Shown: positions 23,328 through 32,818, counted from the stretch's first letter. The stretch: DNA of 64,000 bases from Demequina sp. B12 (GCF_028823635.1 NZ_JAPEHU010000001.1:372001-436000); one strand, 5' to 3'. A program made the numbers and translations. Notes: generated by a model from the letters alone, not told the origin.

Positions 23328-25817
23328 CTACAACTCACCCTTGCGTTGCAGCCAGGTCATGGCGCCCCAGCCCAGGGGGATGCGTAGCCAGTAGGTGATG
23401 AAGCGGTAGATGAGGACCACGGAGGTGGCGACTCCGACGGGGACGCCAGCGGAGGTCAGACCTGTTCCGAGTGCGAGTTCCACCGCGCCCAGACCACCGG
23501 GGGTGGGGACTACGGCGCCTACGGCGTTGGACAGGAAGTAGACGACTGCGACGTCCATGATGGCGAGGTCTTGGCCGAACGCTTCGAGGGTGCAGTAGAA
23601 CGCTCCCACGTATGCGGCGGTTTGGAGCAGGTTGCCGGTGAGGCCCAGGGCGAGGCGCCAGGGCTGGCCCAGGATCTGCACTAGGCGCGGCCAGGTTTGG
23701 CGGATGGGCGGCATGATCTTGGCGAGTACCCAACGGCGGACCTTGGGGACCAGCATGAATGCCACGACCACGGCAGCGACAACGCCCAGGCCAATGAGCA
23801 CCGAGGTTGAGGGGAGTGACGCGAGCGTCCCTTCCGAGCCGGTGAACAACGTCAGGATGAGCAGGCCCAGTACGGTCACGATGACGGCGGACACCTGAAC
23901 CAATGCCACGGTGGCGACACCGAGTGGCGTGGGAACGCGGCGTTTGGTGAGGAGCCGCAGGTTCAGTGCAGCGGGTCCGATGCCGGCCGGTACAGCGACA
24001 GCGATGTAGGCCGCGGCTACTTGGGCGAGCATGACGCGCCACGGTGGCAGGTTGACGGGGGAGAACGCCAGGAGCGCCAGCCCGGCACCCACAAAGGTGA
24101 GCATGCCCCAGAAGATGGCGCCACCAATCCACCACCAGTTGGCTTCCTGGAGTGCCTCAATGATCTGTTGCGTGTTGAGGCTGGCGATCACCACGGAGCC
24201 GGCGACGATCAGCGCTGCGACAGTGAAAATCGTGCGCCACCCGAACCTGGCGATGTTCTGCTCTTGAACCTCGGCATCGGGCACCTGCGCCACGATCTCG
24301 CTGCGGAGGTCCTGCATGAGGCTCTTGTTCGCTTTGACGGTGGCGCGGGTGTCGCGGGGCAGCACGATGGACTGCAGCAGGGGTGCAACTTGCTCCACGA
24401 CGCTTTCACCCAATGCCCTGAAGGCCGATGCCGCGGCGCGTTCCGCTCCCACCAGGGAGCCGAGCGCGACAAGGAGTTGCACGTTGTCGAGGCGTCGCGA
24501 CAGGGTGGAGGTGGCGACTTCGCCCAGGTCCCAGGATGTGATCCACACGACTGGTGCACCGTAGCCGTCGGAGTCGCTGACGAGGATGGTGTCGGCGCTG
24601 AGTTTGCGGTGTGCGATACCCGCATTGTGGGCATGGCCCAGTTGTGCCCAGGTGGCGTCAAGGACTTCGTCGGTGATGTCGTCGACGGGCGTTTCCGACA
24701 GGGGCTGTACCGCGGTGGGGCGTTGGTAGACGATCAGCATGGTGTCGCGGGTTTGGCTCATGCCTAGGACGCGTGCGGTGCGGACGCCGGCGGTGCGGGC
24801 TGCGTGGGACACCAGTGCGGTGGATTCTGCGGTTTGGCGCAGGCTGACGTCGGTGCGTGCGTCGATGCCGCGGAAGCGGACGGTCTGCCAGAACTTGTTG
24901 AGGAAGCCTGCGGCTTGTTGGTCGCCGTCGAGCGCGAGGACCACCAGGTGGTGGCCTTCCACGGTGGTGACGGCGTAGACGCGCCCGGCACGGGTGCGGC
25001 CGAGCGCAGCTGACACCGCATCGGCTTCTTCGGGTTCGTAGCCGTCGTTGCGGTCGGCTCGCACGATGCGGCGGGGCTCGAATCCTGCACGGCGGATGCC
25101 GTCGGCGAGCGCGCCCCCATAGGCACGGTCGGCGGAGGACCCCAGCAGGTAGCGCAACGTCAGGCCGGTGGCGCGTCCGATGAGCACCACCACGATCGCT
25201 GCTGGCAGAGTGACGATGCCGGACACCACGCCCACGGCGCCGGAGATCCACAGCAGCGGCCACGACCAGGCGAGCACGGCGCGCGTGGAACGGAGCCCGG
25301 CCGCGGTCAGCATGGCACCCACGGCTGCGAGGTAGGCGGGCAACTGCACCACCATTTCGCCCTCGGCGCCCGGGACGGAGAGGCTGGCCAGGAGCTCTTC
25401 CGATCCCCACGCCAGCGTGGTGAACGCGGAAATGACCGTCGCGATGAAGGCGAGCACGCCGCTACCCAAGACTTCAAGGATGCGTCGCGGCTCCCGACGG
25501 ATCGCAAGATCCGTGATGATCGCAGCCGGAACGACCAGCGTGACGATGCCGGAGAACAAGTTCACGGGTGCGACCAAGAGGCGCTGAAGCACGCGGGCAA
25601 TGCCCTGCACGTCTTCAGTGAAACCGGCGGTGGTGGCGTTGCCATAGGCGCCCAGCAGCAGCACCACAACGATGCCCACCAGAGTGGCGACAGCCGTCAG
25701 CAAGTCAGTAAAACGATGGACGCGCTGCTGGGGCACGTCGAACACCGTCACCCCCTGCAACGGATCTGGCTGTTCCGTTGGCGCAGGCGACTCCTGCGTC
25801 TCCTCGGAACCGGCCAT
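23328..25817 (-). CDS. LPG-synthase-type transmembrane protein (UPF0104/flippase) with kinase-like central domain
   Basis: 829 residues. An N-terminal block of about six TM helices (residues ~35-230) is followed by a cytoplasmic domain (~230-500) resembling a protein kinase or aminoglycoside phosphotransferase, and a C-terminal bundle of about eight TM helices (~520-825) like the flippase half of MprF (VVPTPGGLGAVELAL). In the kinase-like part the catalytic loop reads HRKLSADTIL: the Asp of HRD and the downstream Asn are missing, so it is likely a pseudokinase. Likely moves a lipid across the membrane; the substrate is unknown. Confidence 0.8.
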   Translation of the reverse strand: MAGSEETQESPAPTEQPDPLQGVTVFDVPQQRVHRFTDLLTAVATLVGIVVVLLLGAYGNATTAGFTEDVQGIARVLQRLLVAPVNLFSGIVTLVVPAAIITDLAIRREPRRILEVLGSGVLAFIATVISAFTTLAWGSEELLASLSVPGAEGEMVVQLPAYLAAVGAMLTAAGLRSTRAVLAWSWPLLWISGAVGVVSGIVTLPAAIVVVLIGRATGLTLRYLLGSSADRAYGGALADGIRRAGFEPRRIVRADRNDGYEPEEADAVSAALGRTRAGRVYAVTTVEGHHLVVLALDGDQQAAGFLNKFWQTVRFRGIDARTDVSLRQTAESTALVSHAARTAGVRTARVLGMSQTRDTMLIVYQRPTAVQPLSETPVDDITDEVLDATWAQLGHAHNAGIAHRKLSADTILVSDSDGYGAPVVWITSWDLGEVATSTLSRRLDNVQLLVALGSLVGAERAAASAFRALGESVVEQVAPLLQSIVLPRDTRATVKANKSLMQDLRSEIVAQVPDAEVQEQNIARFGWRTIFTVAALIVAGSVVIASLNTQQIIEALQEANWWWIGGAIFWGMLTFVGAGLALLAFSPVNLPPWRVMLAQVAAAYIAVAVPAGIGPAALNLRLLTKRRVPTPLGVATVALVQVSAVIVTVLGLLILTLFTGSEGTLASLPSTSVLIGLGVVAAVVVAFMLVPKVRRWVLAKIMPPIRQTWPRLVQILGQPWRLALGLTGNLLQTAAYVGAFYCTLEAFGQDLAIMDVAVVYFLSNAVGAVVPTPGGLGAVELALGTGLTSAGVPVGVATSVVLIYRFITYWLRIPLGWGAMTWLQRKGEL

Positions 25818-25847
25818 GCAGGTGAGTCTAGAAGAACAAGGTCCCGA

Positions 25848-26660
25848 TTAGGCGACACCAAGCGCATCAAGCCACGACTCTGGCACCACTTCCGGCCCAA
25901 TGAACGACACCGCATCCAGTGTCCAGTGGGCAAAGATCAGCGGCGCCAAACGCCCCGTGCGGTGGTACCAGTACGCGAACACCACGCCCATGACCACGTT
26001 GCCCAACGCCATCGGCCACCCTTGATACAGGTGGTACGCGCCGCGCAGGAGAGCCGATGCGGCAATCGCCGTCGGCACTCCCCACCCCAGTTGCTTGAGC
26101 CGGGTCAGGAGATACCCCACGGCGATGGTTTCCTCAAGAACCCCGGCCACTGCCGCGGACAAGAGCAGCACCGTCGCCGACCACCAAGCATCCGGCAAAC
26201 CCGAAGTGTCGATGCGGACCGTCTGGCCCAACGCCCGACTCACCGCATACAGCGCCAGCCCCGGGATGCCAATCGCCGCAGCCAGCCCCAGCCCTGTCGC
26301 CACATCACGACCCCAGGTACGAGCCGTACCGGTCAGCCCCAACAACCGCCGCGCACTGTCACCCTGTGCGGACAACAAGTACAGCGCCAACGCCACCGGC
26401 ATCAACAACCACAGTTGATACGTCACCTGCTGAATGAAGTCGATCACATCAATGCTGGAACGAGACCGGTTCAACGTCGTGGTCTGCTGACCAATGGCGG
26501 GCTCCGCCAAGTACCGCTCAATCAACGTCAGTGCCGCGGAGATCGCGTAGTACCCAAGCGACAACCCCAACACGATGAGCACTTCCGCCCGCAGGCGGCG
26601 CGTCGTCACAGCATCGGCTTCCTTCACAGACAAAACCCTACGGCCCACCTCGAAACGCAC
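25848..26660 (-). CDS. CPBP-family intramembrane metalloprotease
   Basis: 270 residues with about seven membrane helices. The CPBP (CAAX/Abi-like) motifs are present in order: EETIAVGYLLTRL (two Glu), RGAYHLYQG (His) and FAHWTLDAVSF (His). These glutamyl metalloproteases cut within the membrane and act in bacteriocin immunity, stress or surface sorting. The start is a GTG at 26660; nearby in-frame GTGs (for example the one at VKEADAVTT) are equally possible. It shares orientation with the flippase gene, 30 nt upstream of it. Confidence 0.8.
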   Translation of the reverse strand: MRFEVGRRVLSVKEADAVTTRRLRAEVLIVLGLSLGYYAISAALTLIERYLAEPAIGQQTTTLNRSRSSIDVIDFIQQVTYQLWLLMPVALALYLLSAQGDSARRLLGLTGTARTWGRDVATGLGLAAAIGIPGLALYAVSRALGQTVRIDTSGLPDAWWSATVLLLSAAVAGVLEETIAVGYLLTRLKQLGWGVPTAIAASALLRGAYHLYQGWPMALGNVVMGVVFAYWYHRTGRLAPLIFAHWTLDAVSFIGPEVVPESWLDALGVA

Positions 26661-27352
26661 CAGGCCACTTCGCGGCCCTGTGCGCCGCTATTGAAGGGGA
26701 GGAACTCATGCCCAGGCTGCGATGGCCGCCACGGGTTGGAAGCAATCTGTGGCGCGTCAAACGATGAGCGTCGAGACGAAAGTAGAACTACTCCGTCTAC
26801 GTCACGTCCCACGGCGCTTCTTCGAGGACGCTCAGGCCGCGCGACTGGCGAAGTGACATGGCCGACGACGATGAACTGGACATGATCTCTGCCGCAAAAC
26901 GGAGGTGCTCGGAGCCCCCTTACCTTAGGCGATGTTGACGCCGCTGCAGAATCAAATCTCCGCAGACGCCTATCTGGAATGATTGGAAGGTGGCAACACC
27001 GGGTGTGGCCCAGGGGTCTGTTGCCCTGATGGGTGACATGTGGTCTGGCTTGCCTCCTCGGGCACTTTGGCAAGATGTTGCGGTACCCAATGCTCACTCG
27101 GGTCAGGCGCGTGAAGATGCCGTGAGGAACCGTAGACCTGGAGTCGTGATTGAGTGGAGTCCGAGGGGCCCGGGAAGTACCTGATTGTGGTGCAGTGGTA
27201 CTCACTCCGTCGGACACCCGACGCTACCCGTTTATGGCGAGGATTACAGGTCATGCGTGCTCAATCACACCTGTGTGTCGATGTTCTGTGAACATTCGTG
27301 ACAACGCTTGCGGCGTGACGGGGGCTGGTGTACGAAGGGAGTCAAGAAGTCA
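26661..27352. other. Spacer of about 690 bp without a supported gene
   Basis: Open frames on the minus strand here look like random translation. No hairpins, tRNAs or repeats were recognised. The octamer GCATCGGC is absent from 26.62 to 30.7 kb, which marks this as part of a second accessory stretch. Confidence 0.5.
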
Positions 27353-27403
27353 ATGAGGGGGGCTTCTTACGCGATGGTAACGCTGATGTTCCTGTTCGCT
27401 TAA
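27353..27403 (+). CDS. Possible 16-residue leader peptide
   Basis: ATG 27353 to TAA 27401-27403 encodes MRGASYAMVTLMFLFA. The stop overlaps the TAAGGAG ribosome site of the following secreted-protein gene, so translation of the leader could modulate it. GGGAG lies about 11 nt upstream. Short and hydrophobic; it may be chance. Confidence 0.3.
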   Translation: MRGASYAMVTLMFLFA

Positions 27404-27415
27404 GGAGAAAAGTCA

Positions 27416-28402
27416 ATGAAGATCAAAGTCAAGACGTGGGCCGCAGCGGCTGGGGTGTCGATCCCGCTATTGGTGGCGTCGTCGATCACGGCAGCAGCGG
27501 ATGATGACACCGGTCACCGAGAGGCCGAAGAGATCGCGCAACTCATCGAGGACGTACGTCCTGACGACGTCGATAACGGCGCTGTTGTTCCTGATGGCAC
27601 GGGTAGGTTGCGGGGTGTGGAAAACGAGATCTCCATTCCTCATACCGGGGACGGGGCAGTCGTGTTGACAGGGAGTTCAGAGGTTCCGATCTCGGTCAGT
27701 TTGCCCGGAAGTGGTGAGTCGGCACGTGTTGCTTCAGACAACACCGTGGTGTTTCCAGCAGATCAGGGGCCCGTGGTCGCCGTTCAAAGCGATGGCAATA
27801 GTGCCCGCGTTCACACGGTGTCAGAGTCGAAGAGTGAGTTAGAGGATCTGACATACAGGTTTGATGGCTTGACGCCTGAGGTGAATGACGATGGCTCGGT
27901 CACTCTCGTCGCTTCCAGCGAGGATGGTGGCGTCCAGTTCGAGGTCGGTTCAGTCGACGCGCCTTGGGCCGCAGATGCCGACGGCAGCCCGCTAGCGACA
28001 CGGTATGTAGTAGATGGTGAGGCGCTGCGCCAGGAGGTCACTACCGATAGCACGACTCGGTTCCCAGTGACGGCTGACCCGGCATTCCAAGGCGACTGTG
28101 GCATCGTGACTTGCACGATCCGGTTCGATCGGGCGTATACAAAGCGGATTCGCGATTTCGGGGGGTCTGTTGGAGCAATGGTGGGCGTGCTTGTGACGGC
28201 TGCGGGATCGATTGGCGGGCCAGTTGGGGTGGCTGTCGCTGGAGCCGCGGGAGCGATTATTTGACTTCGGGCGGGTCAGTTCTCGACGCAAGCCGGGGAC
28301 TTCTATAGCAACGGCAATTGCTTTGGGATCAAGTTCCCTAAGATCTCGCCGACCTATGGGTGGGGCACGCAAGTGCGCCGATACACCTACAACTGTCGGT
28401 AG
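27416..28402 (+). pseudogene. Secreted protein gene split by an in-frame TGA
   Basis: A Sec signal peptide (KIKVKTWAAAAGVSIPLLVASSITAAA) is followed by a beta-rich acidic region, a TC-TIRFDRAYTK segment and a Gly/Ala-rich hydrophobic stretch (GPVGVAVAGAAGAII). There the frame meets TGA at 28262-28264 (codon 283). The same frame then runs on for 45 codons (LRAGQFSTQAGDFYSNGNCFGIKF ... YTYNCR) to TAG 28400-28402. The tail is Cys-containing and compositionally like the body, so the intact gene was about 327 residues. CGA to TGA would explain the break. Ribosome site AAGGAG precedes ATG 27416. Function unknown. Confidence 0.75.
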
Positions 28403-28430
28403 TCCCAAGCGCCTACTGATGGGAGAGATG

Positions 28431-28820
28431 ATGCACAACTTTGAAGCAAGTCCACGCAACGGCGACCGTTCAGAGTCATGGCGGCGACTTGCCATCGGTG
28501 CAGCCGCAGTCGTCATCCCGGCAATGATCGCCGTCCAGATCTACGGCAATAGCGCCGAAACCCGTACTGCGATGCTCGTGGTAATCGCCCTGGGCAGTGC
28601 CGCTGGAATGTACGCTGCTGACGTCACGGCATTGTGGGATCGAGTTTTGTGGGCACTGGCGATAGTAGTAGTCGGGCTTGCGGCATTTGTTCCCGGACTT
28701 GCCTCAAATGCCCCCCTATCCGCGCAAGCAACTGCCACCATTACGGTAGTGGGTTCGCTGCCGCTGTGGATGGTGCTGTGGAAAGGGCTGTCCCGGTTGG
28801 GACATGGCAAGTTGAACTAG
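28431..28820 (+). CDS. Small four-helix membrane protein
   Basis: 129 residues: a hydrophilic N-terminus (HNFEASPRNGDRSESWRR) then four TM helices. Three in-frame ATGs (28419, 28428, 28431) compete. GGGAGAG at 28421-28427 favours the last, though the spacing is short. It starts 28 nt after the split secreted-protein gene and is probably co-transcribed. A two-membrane-partner role (export or immunity) is possible but not shown. Confidence 0.6.
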   Translation: MHNFEASPRNGDRSESWRRLAIGAAAVVIPAMIAVQIYGNSAETRTAMLVVIALGSAAGMYAADVTALWDRVLWALAIVVVGLAAFVPGLASNAPLSAQATATITVVGSLPLWMVLWKGLSRLGHGKLN

Positions 28821-28940
28821 GTGAGGGGCGCAGAATCCTTGACTGGATCATGGTCGCTGGCGCGCGTACTTGGAGGCTTTGTGCGGGCGGGGGACCAGCA
28901 ATGCACACGGGTACACGAGAATCCGACTCCCGAACACCCA

Positions 28941-28972
28941 CCCCGCTCACGCTTTCTTTAGTGTGAGCGGGG
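28941..28972 (+). terminator. Intrinsic terminator
   Basis: CCCCGCTCAC / GTGAGCGGGG, a 10-bp stem around a T-rich loop (GCTTTCTTTAGT), about 120 nt after the small membrane-protein gene. Confidence 0.65.
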
Positions 28973-29181
28973 TCGTCGGGGCCTGGCTTGGAGCGAGAGG
29001 CCGCCGCCGTCCTTGTCGTTCAGACGGCTCGCTTGGCGGATGGCCGATAGAGTGCTTCTGCTCAGCCGCGGCAGTCCGGGGCCCCTACGGGGTTCTATTC
29101 GCATAGCAGGGTTTTCCTCTGTGTGCGCATCGGGCGTGCCAGTGATGGCGGAGTGCGCATAGGAGACGGGTGATCGATGGA

Positions 29182-29670
29182 GGTCACTTTGCCGGGGTGT
29201 GCTCCGAGATGTCCCACAGCCGCACCTTGTTCGGCTCCTCTGCGACGGACTCGTGGCGCGCGATGCCGTCGTGGGCGGTTGCCGCGAGGAGTCGCTCGAG
29301 CGGCGCAGGACCGGCTGGGCCGACCTTGGTTCCTTGCTTGTCCTCGAGCACCTCGGTGACGAGTTTGTAGCCGAGCCGTGCTCGTCGTGGTCTATCTCCA
29401 AGATGACGTCGAGGAAGTGGTCGTCGTTCTGGTCTTGCTAGCTGACGGGATCTTTGAGCCAGTTGGTCTTACCCCTGGGCGATAGTCTCAGCATCCTGCA
29501 ACCGACCGTGGACCGGCACCCGGTGGGGTATGTTCGGCACGGCCATCTCACGCAGGTGCGGGAAAACCGCCTGTTCGGTAGATCCGCTTGTGACAGGTGT
29601 GCGGCTGCACGGCAGAGGACTTCGCTCTGATGCTCGAACAGGACCGACTTGTCGCTTGTCCCCCAGCAAC
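29182..29670 (-). pseudogene. Decayed IS3-family transposase (orfA end and orfB start)
   Basis: On the minus strand the translation reads SVLFEHQSEVLCRAAAHLSQ (the conserved orfA end, compare ENEVLRRAAAYLSQ), then VGCRMLRLSPRGKTNWLKDPVS (compare VTCRVL..RQPYYRWLADPVT of orfB), TAG at 29438-29440, QDQNDDHFLDVILEIDHDE, then a one-base frame shift near 29,375 and LGYKLVTEVLEDKQG ... AHDGIARH ... PNKVRLWDISEHT (compare VHDDLVRR ... PNVLWLTDITEH). It stops at 29182. The catalytic C-terminal two thirds and both terminal repeats are missing, so it is inert. Confidence 0.75.
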
Positions 29671-29933
29671 AAACTGCTGGTGAGTACGGATCCTCAAGTT
29701 CGGATGTCAAACAAACTCGGACCCGACCTGTGCTCGGCTAGACCTAGTGGATTGCTGGCTACTGACACTCCCGATCCCTGGTCTTCCATTGTGAGGTCCA
29801 CGTCAGGCGACCCGACTGGCCACCTCCAGGAGACGTCCCCCAACGTTTCCCCCTCCCACCTGCGTTCTATGCGCGACAATGCCGGCTGACATCCGGATCC
29901 ACAAGACCCGGACTGTCACCAAGGAGAGGTGCC
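29671..29933. other. Spacer upstream of the ECF sigma gene
   Basis: Non-coding by inspection. It should contain the sigma-gene promoter, but no convincing -35/-10 pair was recognised. AGGAGAGG lies just before the start at 29934. Confidence 0.4.
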
Positions 29934-30494
29934 ATGGCCAACTGGGAACCCGTACTCGAGCAGGTGATGCGCGAACGGTCCGCGGGACTCCTGGCGTACG
30001 CCCGGCTCCTCACCGGAAGCGACACCGAAGCGCAGGACGTGCTTCAAGACGCCCTGGTGAAGAGCTTCTCGAAAGGCCGTTCCTTCGCCAACGCGAACAC
30101 CGCGGAAGCGTACGTGCGACGTGCCATCCCCACTGTTTTCATCGATGGGTTGCGCAAACGCAAGGCAGCACAACGCGCCCACGACCAAGTCGTGGACGTG
30201 GAACCTCACCAGCCTGACCGTGCCGCTGTCCTGGATGTACGCGCCGCCCTCACTCGACTATCCCCACGCGAACGCGCCTGCATGGTGCTGCGGTTTTATG
30301 ACGACCTCACCGTGCCGGCGATCTCTCAACAGTTGGGAATCGCAGAAGGAACCGTCAAAAGGTACTTGTCAGACGCATCCGCCCGTATGGCGGAAGAGCT
30401 CGACACCGTTGCGGACTGGAGTGACGGCCCCACGAGCGCACCAGTACGGGCACGCGCGGCAGCGAAGCCCCCAATCACAGGAGCAGTGCGATGA
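29934..30494 (+). CDS. ECF RNA polymerase sigma factor (SigE-like family)
   Basis: 186 residues. Region 2 (LLAYARLLTGSDTEAQDVLQDALVKSF, ~20-46) recognises the -10 element. Region 4 (LSPRERACMVLRFYDDLTVPAISQQLGIAEGTVKRYLSDA, ~108-147) holds the helix-turn-helix for -35 binding. The C-terminal ~35 residues are a hydrophilic extension (GPTSAPVRARAAAKPP). The ribosome site AGGAGAGG sits 7 nt before the ATG. Its stop overlaps the next gene by 4 nt (ATGA), the usual sigma/anti-sigma arrangement. Confidence 0.92.
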   Translation: MANWEPVLEQVMRERSAGLLAYARLLTGSDTEAQDVLQDALVKSFSKGRSFANANTAEAYVRRAIPTVFIDGLRKRKAAQRAHDQVVDVEPHQPDRAAVLDVRAALTRLSPRERACMVLRFYDDLTVPAISQQLGIAEGTVKRYLSDASARMAEELDTVADWSDGPTSAPVRARAAAKPPITGAVR

Positions 30495-31195
30495 GTAACC
30501 TGCATGACTTGATGAAGGAAGCCGGCAGCGCTCGCGGCGGGGCGGAGTCCTTCTCCTCTTCCTATGGCCGCGCCGTGCACGGCAAGATCCGGCGGCGCCG
30601 CGTGGCACGTGCGGCAGGGCTGGGCTCTGCAGCGGCGGTGTCGGCGGGCGCGGTCGCGCTAGGCGTAGGCCAGGTAGCGACGTGGAACGGTGGCGCTGCC
30701 GTAGAGAGCGCCAACCCCGGTTCGGGGGCCGATGCTCCTTCCGTGGTCACCACCTCACCGGACGTGGAGGTGTCCACGTCGCCAGACGCGGCGGTGAGCG
30801 TGGAACCTGCTGTCACCCCGTCACCTGTGGACGACGCTCCCGTGCCGGGACCGTCGCCGGCGGCCGGTGCCACGGTGGATGCGTTCGTGGGCGAGGACGT
30901 CCCCGATGGCACGATCTACGCTGTCCAGCACCACGAGACGGGGGAGACCGTGGCGTGGATGACGCTGGGGGCCGAGCCTGGAACCGCGGTCCTGACACGC
31001 GCTGACGGCAGCGAAGCCCTCGTGCATGCCACGTCTGCGGGAACGTTCGTGTTCTTTGACGAGTCCGTGGGCGCTGATGGCGCGTGGATCGAGGTCGATC
31101 CTGAGCCGGCAGACGGCGCCCAAAACCAGGTCACCGTCCACTATGGCGACTCTCATCCCGGCGGCGAAGAGTCCGTCGTGGAGCCATTGGGCTAA
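30491..31195 (+). CDS. Putative membrane-anchored anti-sigma factor
   Basis: 234 residues: a short cytoplasmic N-terminus with basic patch KIRRRRVARA, one TM helix (AAGLGSAAAVSAGAVALGVG, ~46-65), a Pro/Ser/Val/Thr-rich spacer (~75-135), and an acidic extracytoplasmic domain (VDAFVGEDVPDGTIYAVQHHE onward). No zinc-binding HxxxCxxC motif is present. The 4-nt overlap with the sigma gene and single TM suggest it holds the sigma factor at the membrane. Assignment is by context. Confidence 0.65.
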   Translation: MSNLHDLMKEAGSARGGAESFSSSYGRAVHGKIRRRRVARAAGLGSAAAVSAGAVALGVGQVATWNGGAAVESANPGSGADAPSVVTTSPDVEVSTSPDAAVSVEPAVTPSPVDDAPVPGPSPAAGATVDAFVGEDVPDGTIYAVQHHETGETVAWMTLGAEPGTAVLTRADGSEALVHATSAGTFVFFDESVGADGAWIEVDPEPADGAQNQVTVHYGDSHPGGEESVVEPLG

Positions 31196-31210
31196 CAACC
31201 TGGGCAACGC

Positions 31211-31255
31211 ACAAGGGCCGATGTTCGGGAAAGTCTCCCGAGCATCGGCCCTTGT
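31211..31255. terminator. Bidirectional terminator after the sigma/anti-sigma operon
   Basis: A long, nearly perfect stem (31211-31230 with 31236-31255, beginning ACAAGGGCCGATG) followed by TTTT. It also serves the convergent purB. The right arm contains the octamer GCATCGGC. Confidence 0.85.
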
Positions 31256-31287
31256 TTTGCCGTGACCCCGCGGGGCGTCAGCGACGT

Positions 31288-32724
31288 CTAGACGGACAGG
31301 TAGCGCTCCACGAGCTGCTGCGCGAGTCCCACATAGGTGCCGGGCGTGAGTGCCGCCAGACGGTCCTTGGTGTCGGCGGGCAGCTCGAGACCTGCCACAA
31401 ACTCCCGGATCGCATCCGCATCGATCACATGCCCGCGCGTGAGGTCTTTGAGACGCTCGTACGGGTTCTCCATGCCGGGTACGCCAGCGATCGCAGCAGC
31501 ACGCATCGCGGACTGAATGGGTTCTGCGAGCACCTCCCACGACGAGTCCAGGTCCGCGGCCAGGGCGTCCTCGTTCACGGACAGTGCCTTGAGGCCGCGA
31601 CGTACGTTGTCGATCGCGAGCAGCGAGTGACCGAATGCGACACCAATGTTGCGCTGTGACGTGGAGTCGGTGAGGTCACGCTGAAGACGGCTGGTGACCA
31701 GCGTCGACGCGAGGGTGTCGAACAGCGCGGCCGAGATTTCCAGGTTTGCTTCCGCGTTTTCGAAGCGAATGGGGTTGATCTTGTGCGGCATGGCGCTGGA
31801 ACCGATCGCGCCCTTGACCGCGGCCTGCGCAAAGTAGCCGAGCGAAATGTAGGTCCACACGTCCGTGGCGAGGTTGTGCAGGATGCGCCCGTAGCGGGTG
31901 ACGTCCGCATACAGTTCCGCCTGCCAGTCGTGGCTTTCGATCTGGGTGGTCAGCGGGTTCCACGTGAGGCCCAGCCCCTCGACGAAGGTGCGGGACACCT
32001 CGATCCAGTCGGTCTGCGGAACGGCGGCGGTGTGCGCGCCGAACGTGCCGGTGGCGCCGTTGATCTTGCCCAGGTACTCCTGGCCCTTCACGCGCGTGAG
32101 CTGACGGTTCAGGCGGTGTGCCAGCACGCCGAGTTCCTTGCCCAGGGTGGTGGGGGTTGCGGTCTGGCCGTGGGTGCGCGACAGCATGGGGACAGCGGCC
32201 GATGCGCGTGCCAGTTCGGCGACGTCGCTCACCAGGGCGGTGGCGGCGGGCAGCCAGGCCTGCTCCACTGCGCCCTTGACCATGAGGGCGTAGGACAGGT
32301 TGTTGATGTCTTCTGAGGTGCAGGCAAAGTGCACGAGCTCAGCCAGCGGCTCAAGCGAGGTGCCTTCGATGCGGCGCTTGATGTAGTACTCGACGGCCTT
32401 GACGTCGTGGACGGTGACCTTCTCGATTTCTGCGTGCTCGGCGATGCCGGCGGCGTCGAAGGTGGCGGGGATGGACCGCAGCAGGTCCGTCTCTTCCGCG
32501 GTGAGGGTACGGGCGCCGGGGACGGCGTTGGTGTCGCACAGGTGGATAAACCATTCGACCTCGACGAACAGGCGTGCACGGTTGAGTGCAGGTTCGGAGA
32601 GGTGGTCGACCAGCGGTGCGGCGGCGGCGCGGTAGCGGCCGTCCAGTGGCGTCAGGGCCACGGCGGGTTCGATGTCGGCAAGGGAAGCGTACGCGGCAGG
32701 GTTCCAGGCAGTCACGACCCTCAT
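31288..32724 (-). CDS. purB: Adenylosuccinate lyase
   Basis: 478 residues, the enzyme for two steps of purine synthesis (SAICAR to AICAR, and adenylosuccinate to AMP). Family marks: LTPLDGRYR near the start, FACTSEDINNLSYAL, SRTHGQTATPTTLGKELG, and the fumarase/aspartase-superfamily signature GSSAMPHKINPIRFENAE (~307-324). The ATG at 32724 (RVVTAWNPAAY) is preferred over an in-frame GTG 12 nt upstream; a GTG 9 nt downstream is also possible. Ends at a bidirectional terminator. Confidence 0.96.
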   Translation of the reverse strand: MRVVTAWNPAAYASLADIEPAVALTPLDGRYRAAAAPLVDHLSEPALNRARLFVEVEWFIHLCDTNAVPGARTLTAEETDLLRSIPATFDAAGIAEHAEIEKVTVHDVKAVEYYIKRRIEGTSLEPLAELVHFACTSEDINNLSYALMVKGAVEQAWLPAATALVSDVAELARASAAVPMLSRTHGQTATPTTLGKELGVLAHRLNRQLTRVKGQEYLGKINGATGTFGAHTAAVPQTDWIEVSRTFVEGLGLTWNPLTTQIESHDWQAELYADVTRYGRILHNLATDVWTYISLGYFAQAAVKGAIGSSAMPHKINPIRFENAEANLEISAALFDTLASTLVTSRLQRDLTDSTSQRNIGVAFGHSLLAIDNVRRGLKALSVNEDALAADLDSSWEVLAEPIQSAMRAAAIAGVPGMENPYERLKDLTRGHVIDADAIREFVAGLELPADTKDRLAALTPGTYVGLAQQLVERYLSV

Positions 32725-32818
32725 TGTTCCATGCACAGGTCAACGTCTCCGGCGGCCTTGTCCACAGATGTGTCATGGGCCGATGTGTGGGTGCCGGGAC
32801 GTTTCTAGCGTGGCGACC

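Noticed and set aside
26624-27217. 197-codon frame on the minus strand
   Set aside because: Low-complexity basic translation with no domain cues; overlaps the CPBP gene start.
28958-29401. 147-codon frame on the minus strand as a gene
   Set aside because: Only its first part is coding-like, and that part belongs to the decayed IS3 transposase, which changes frame inside it.
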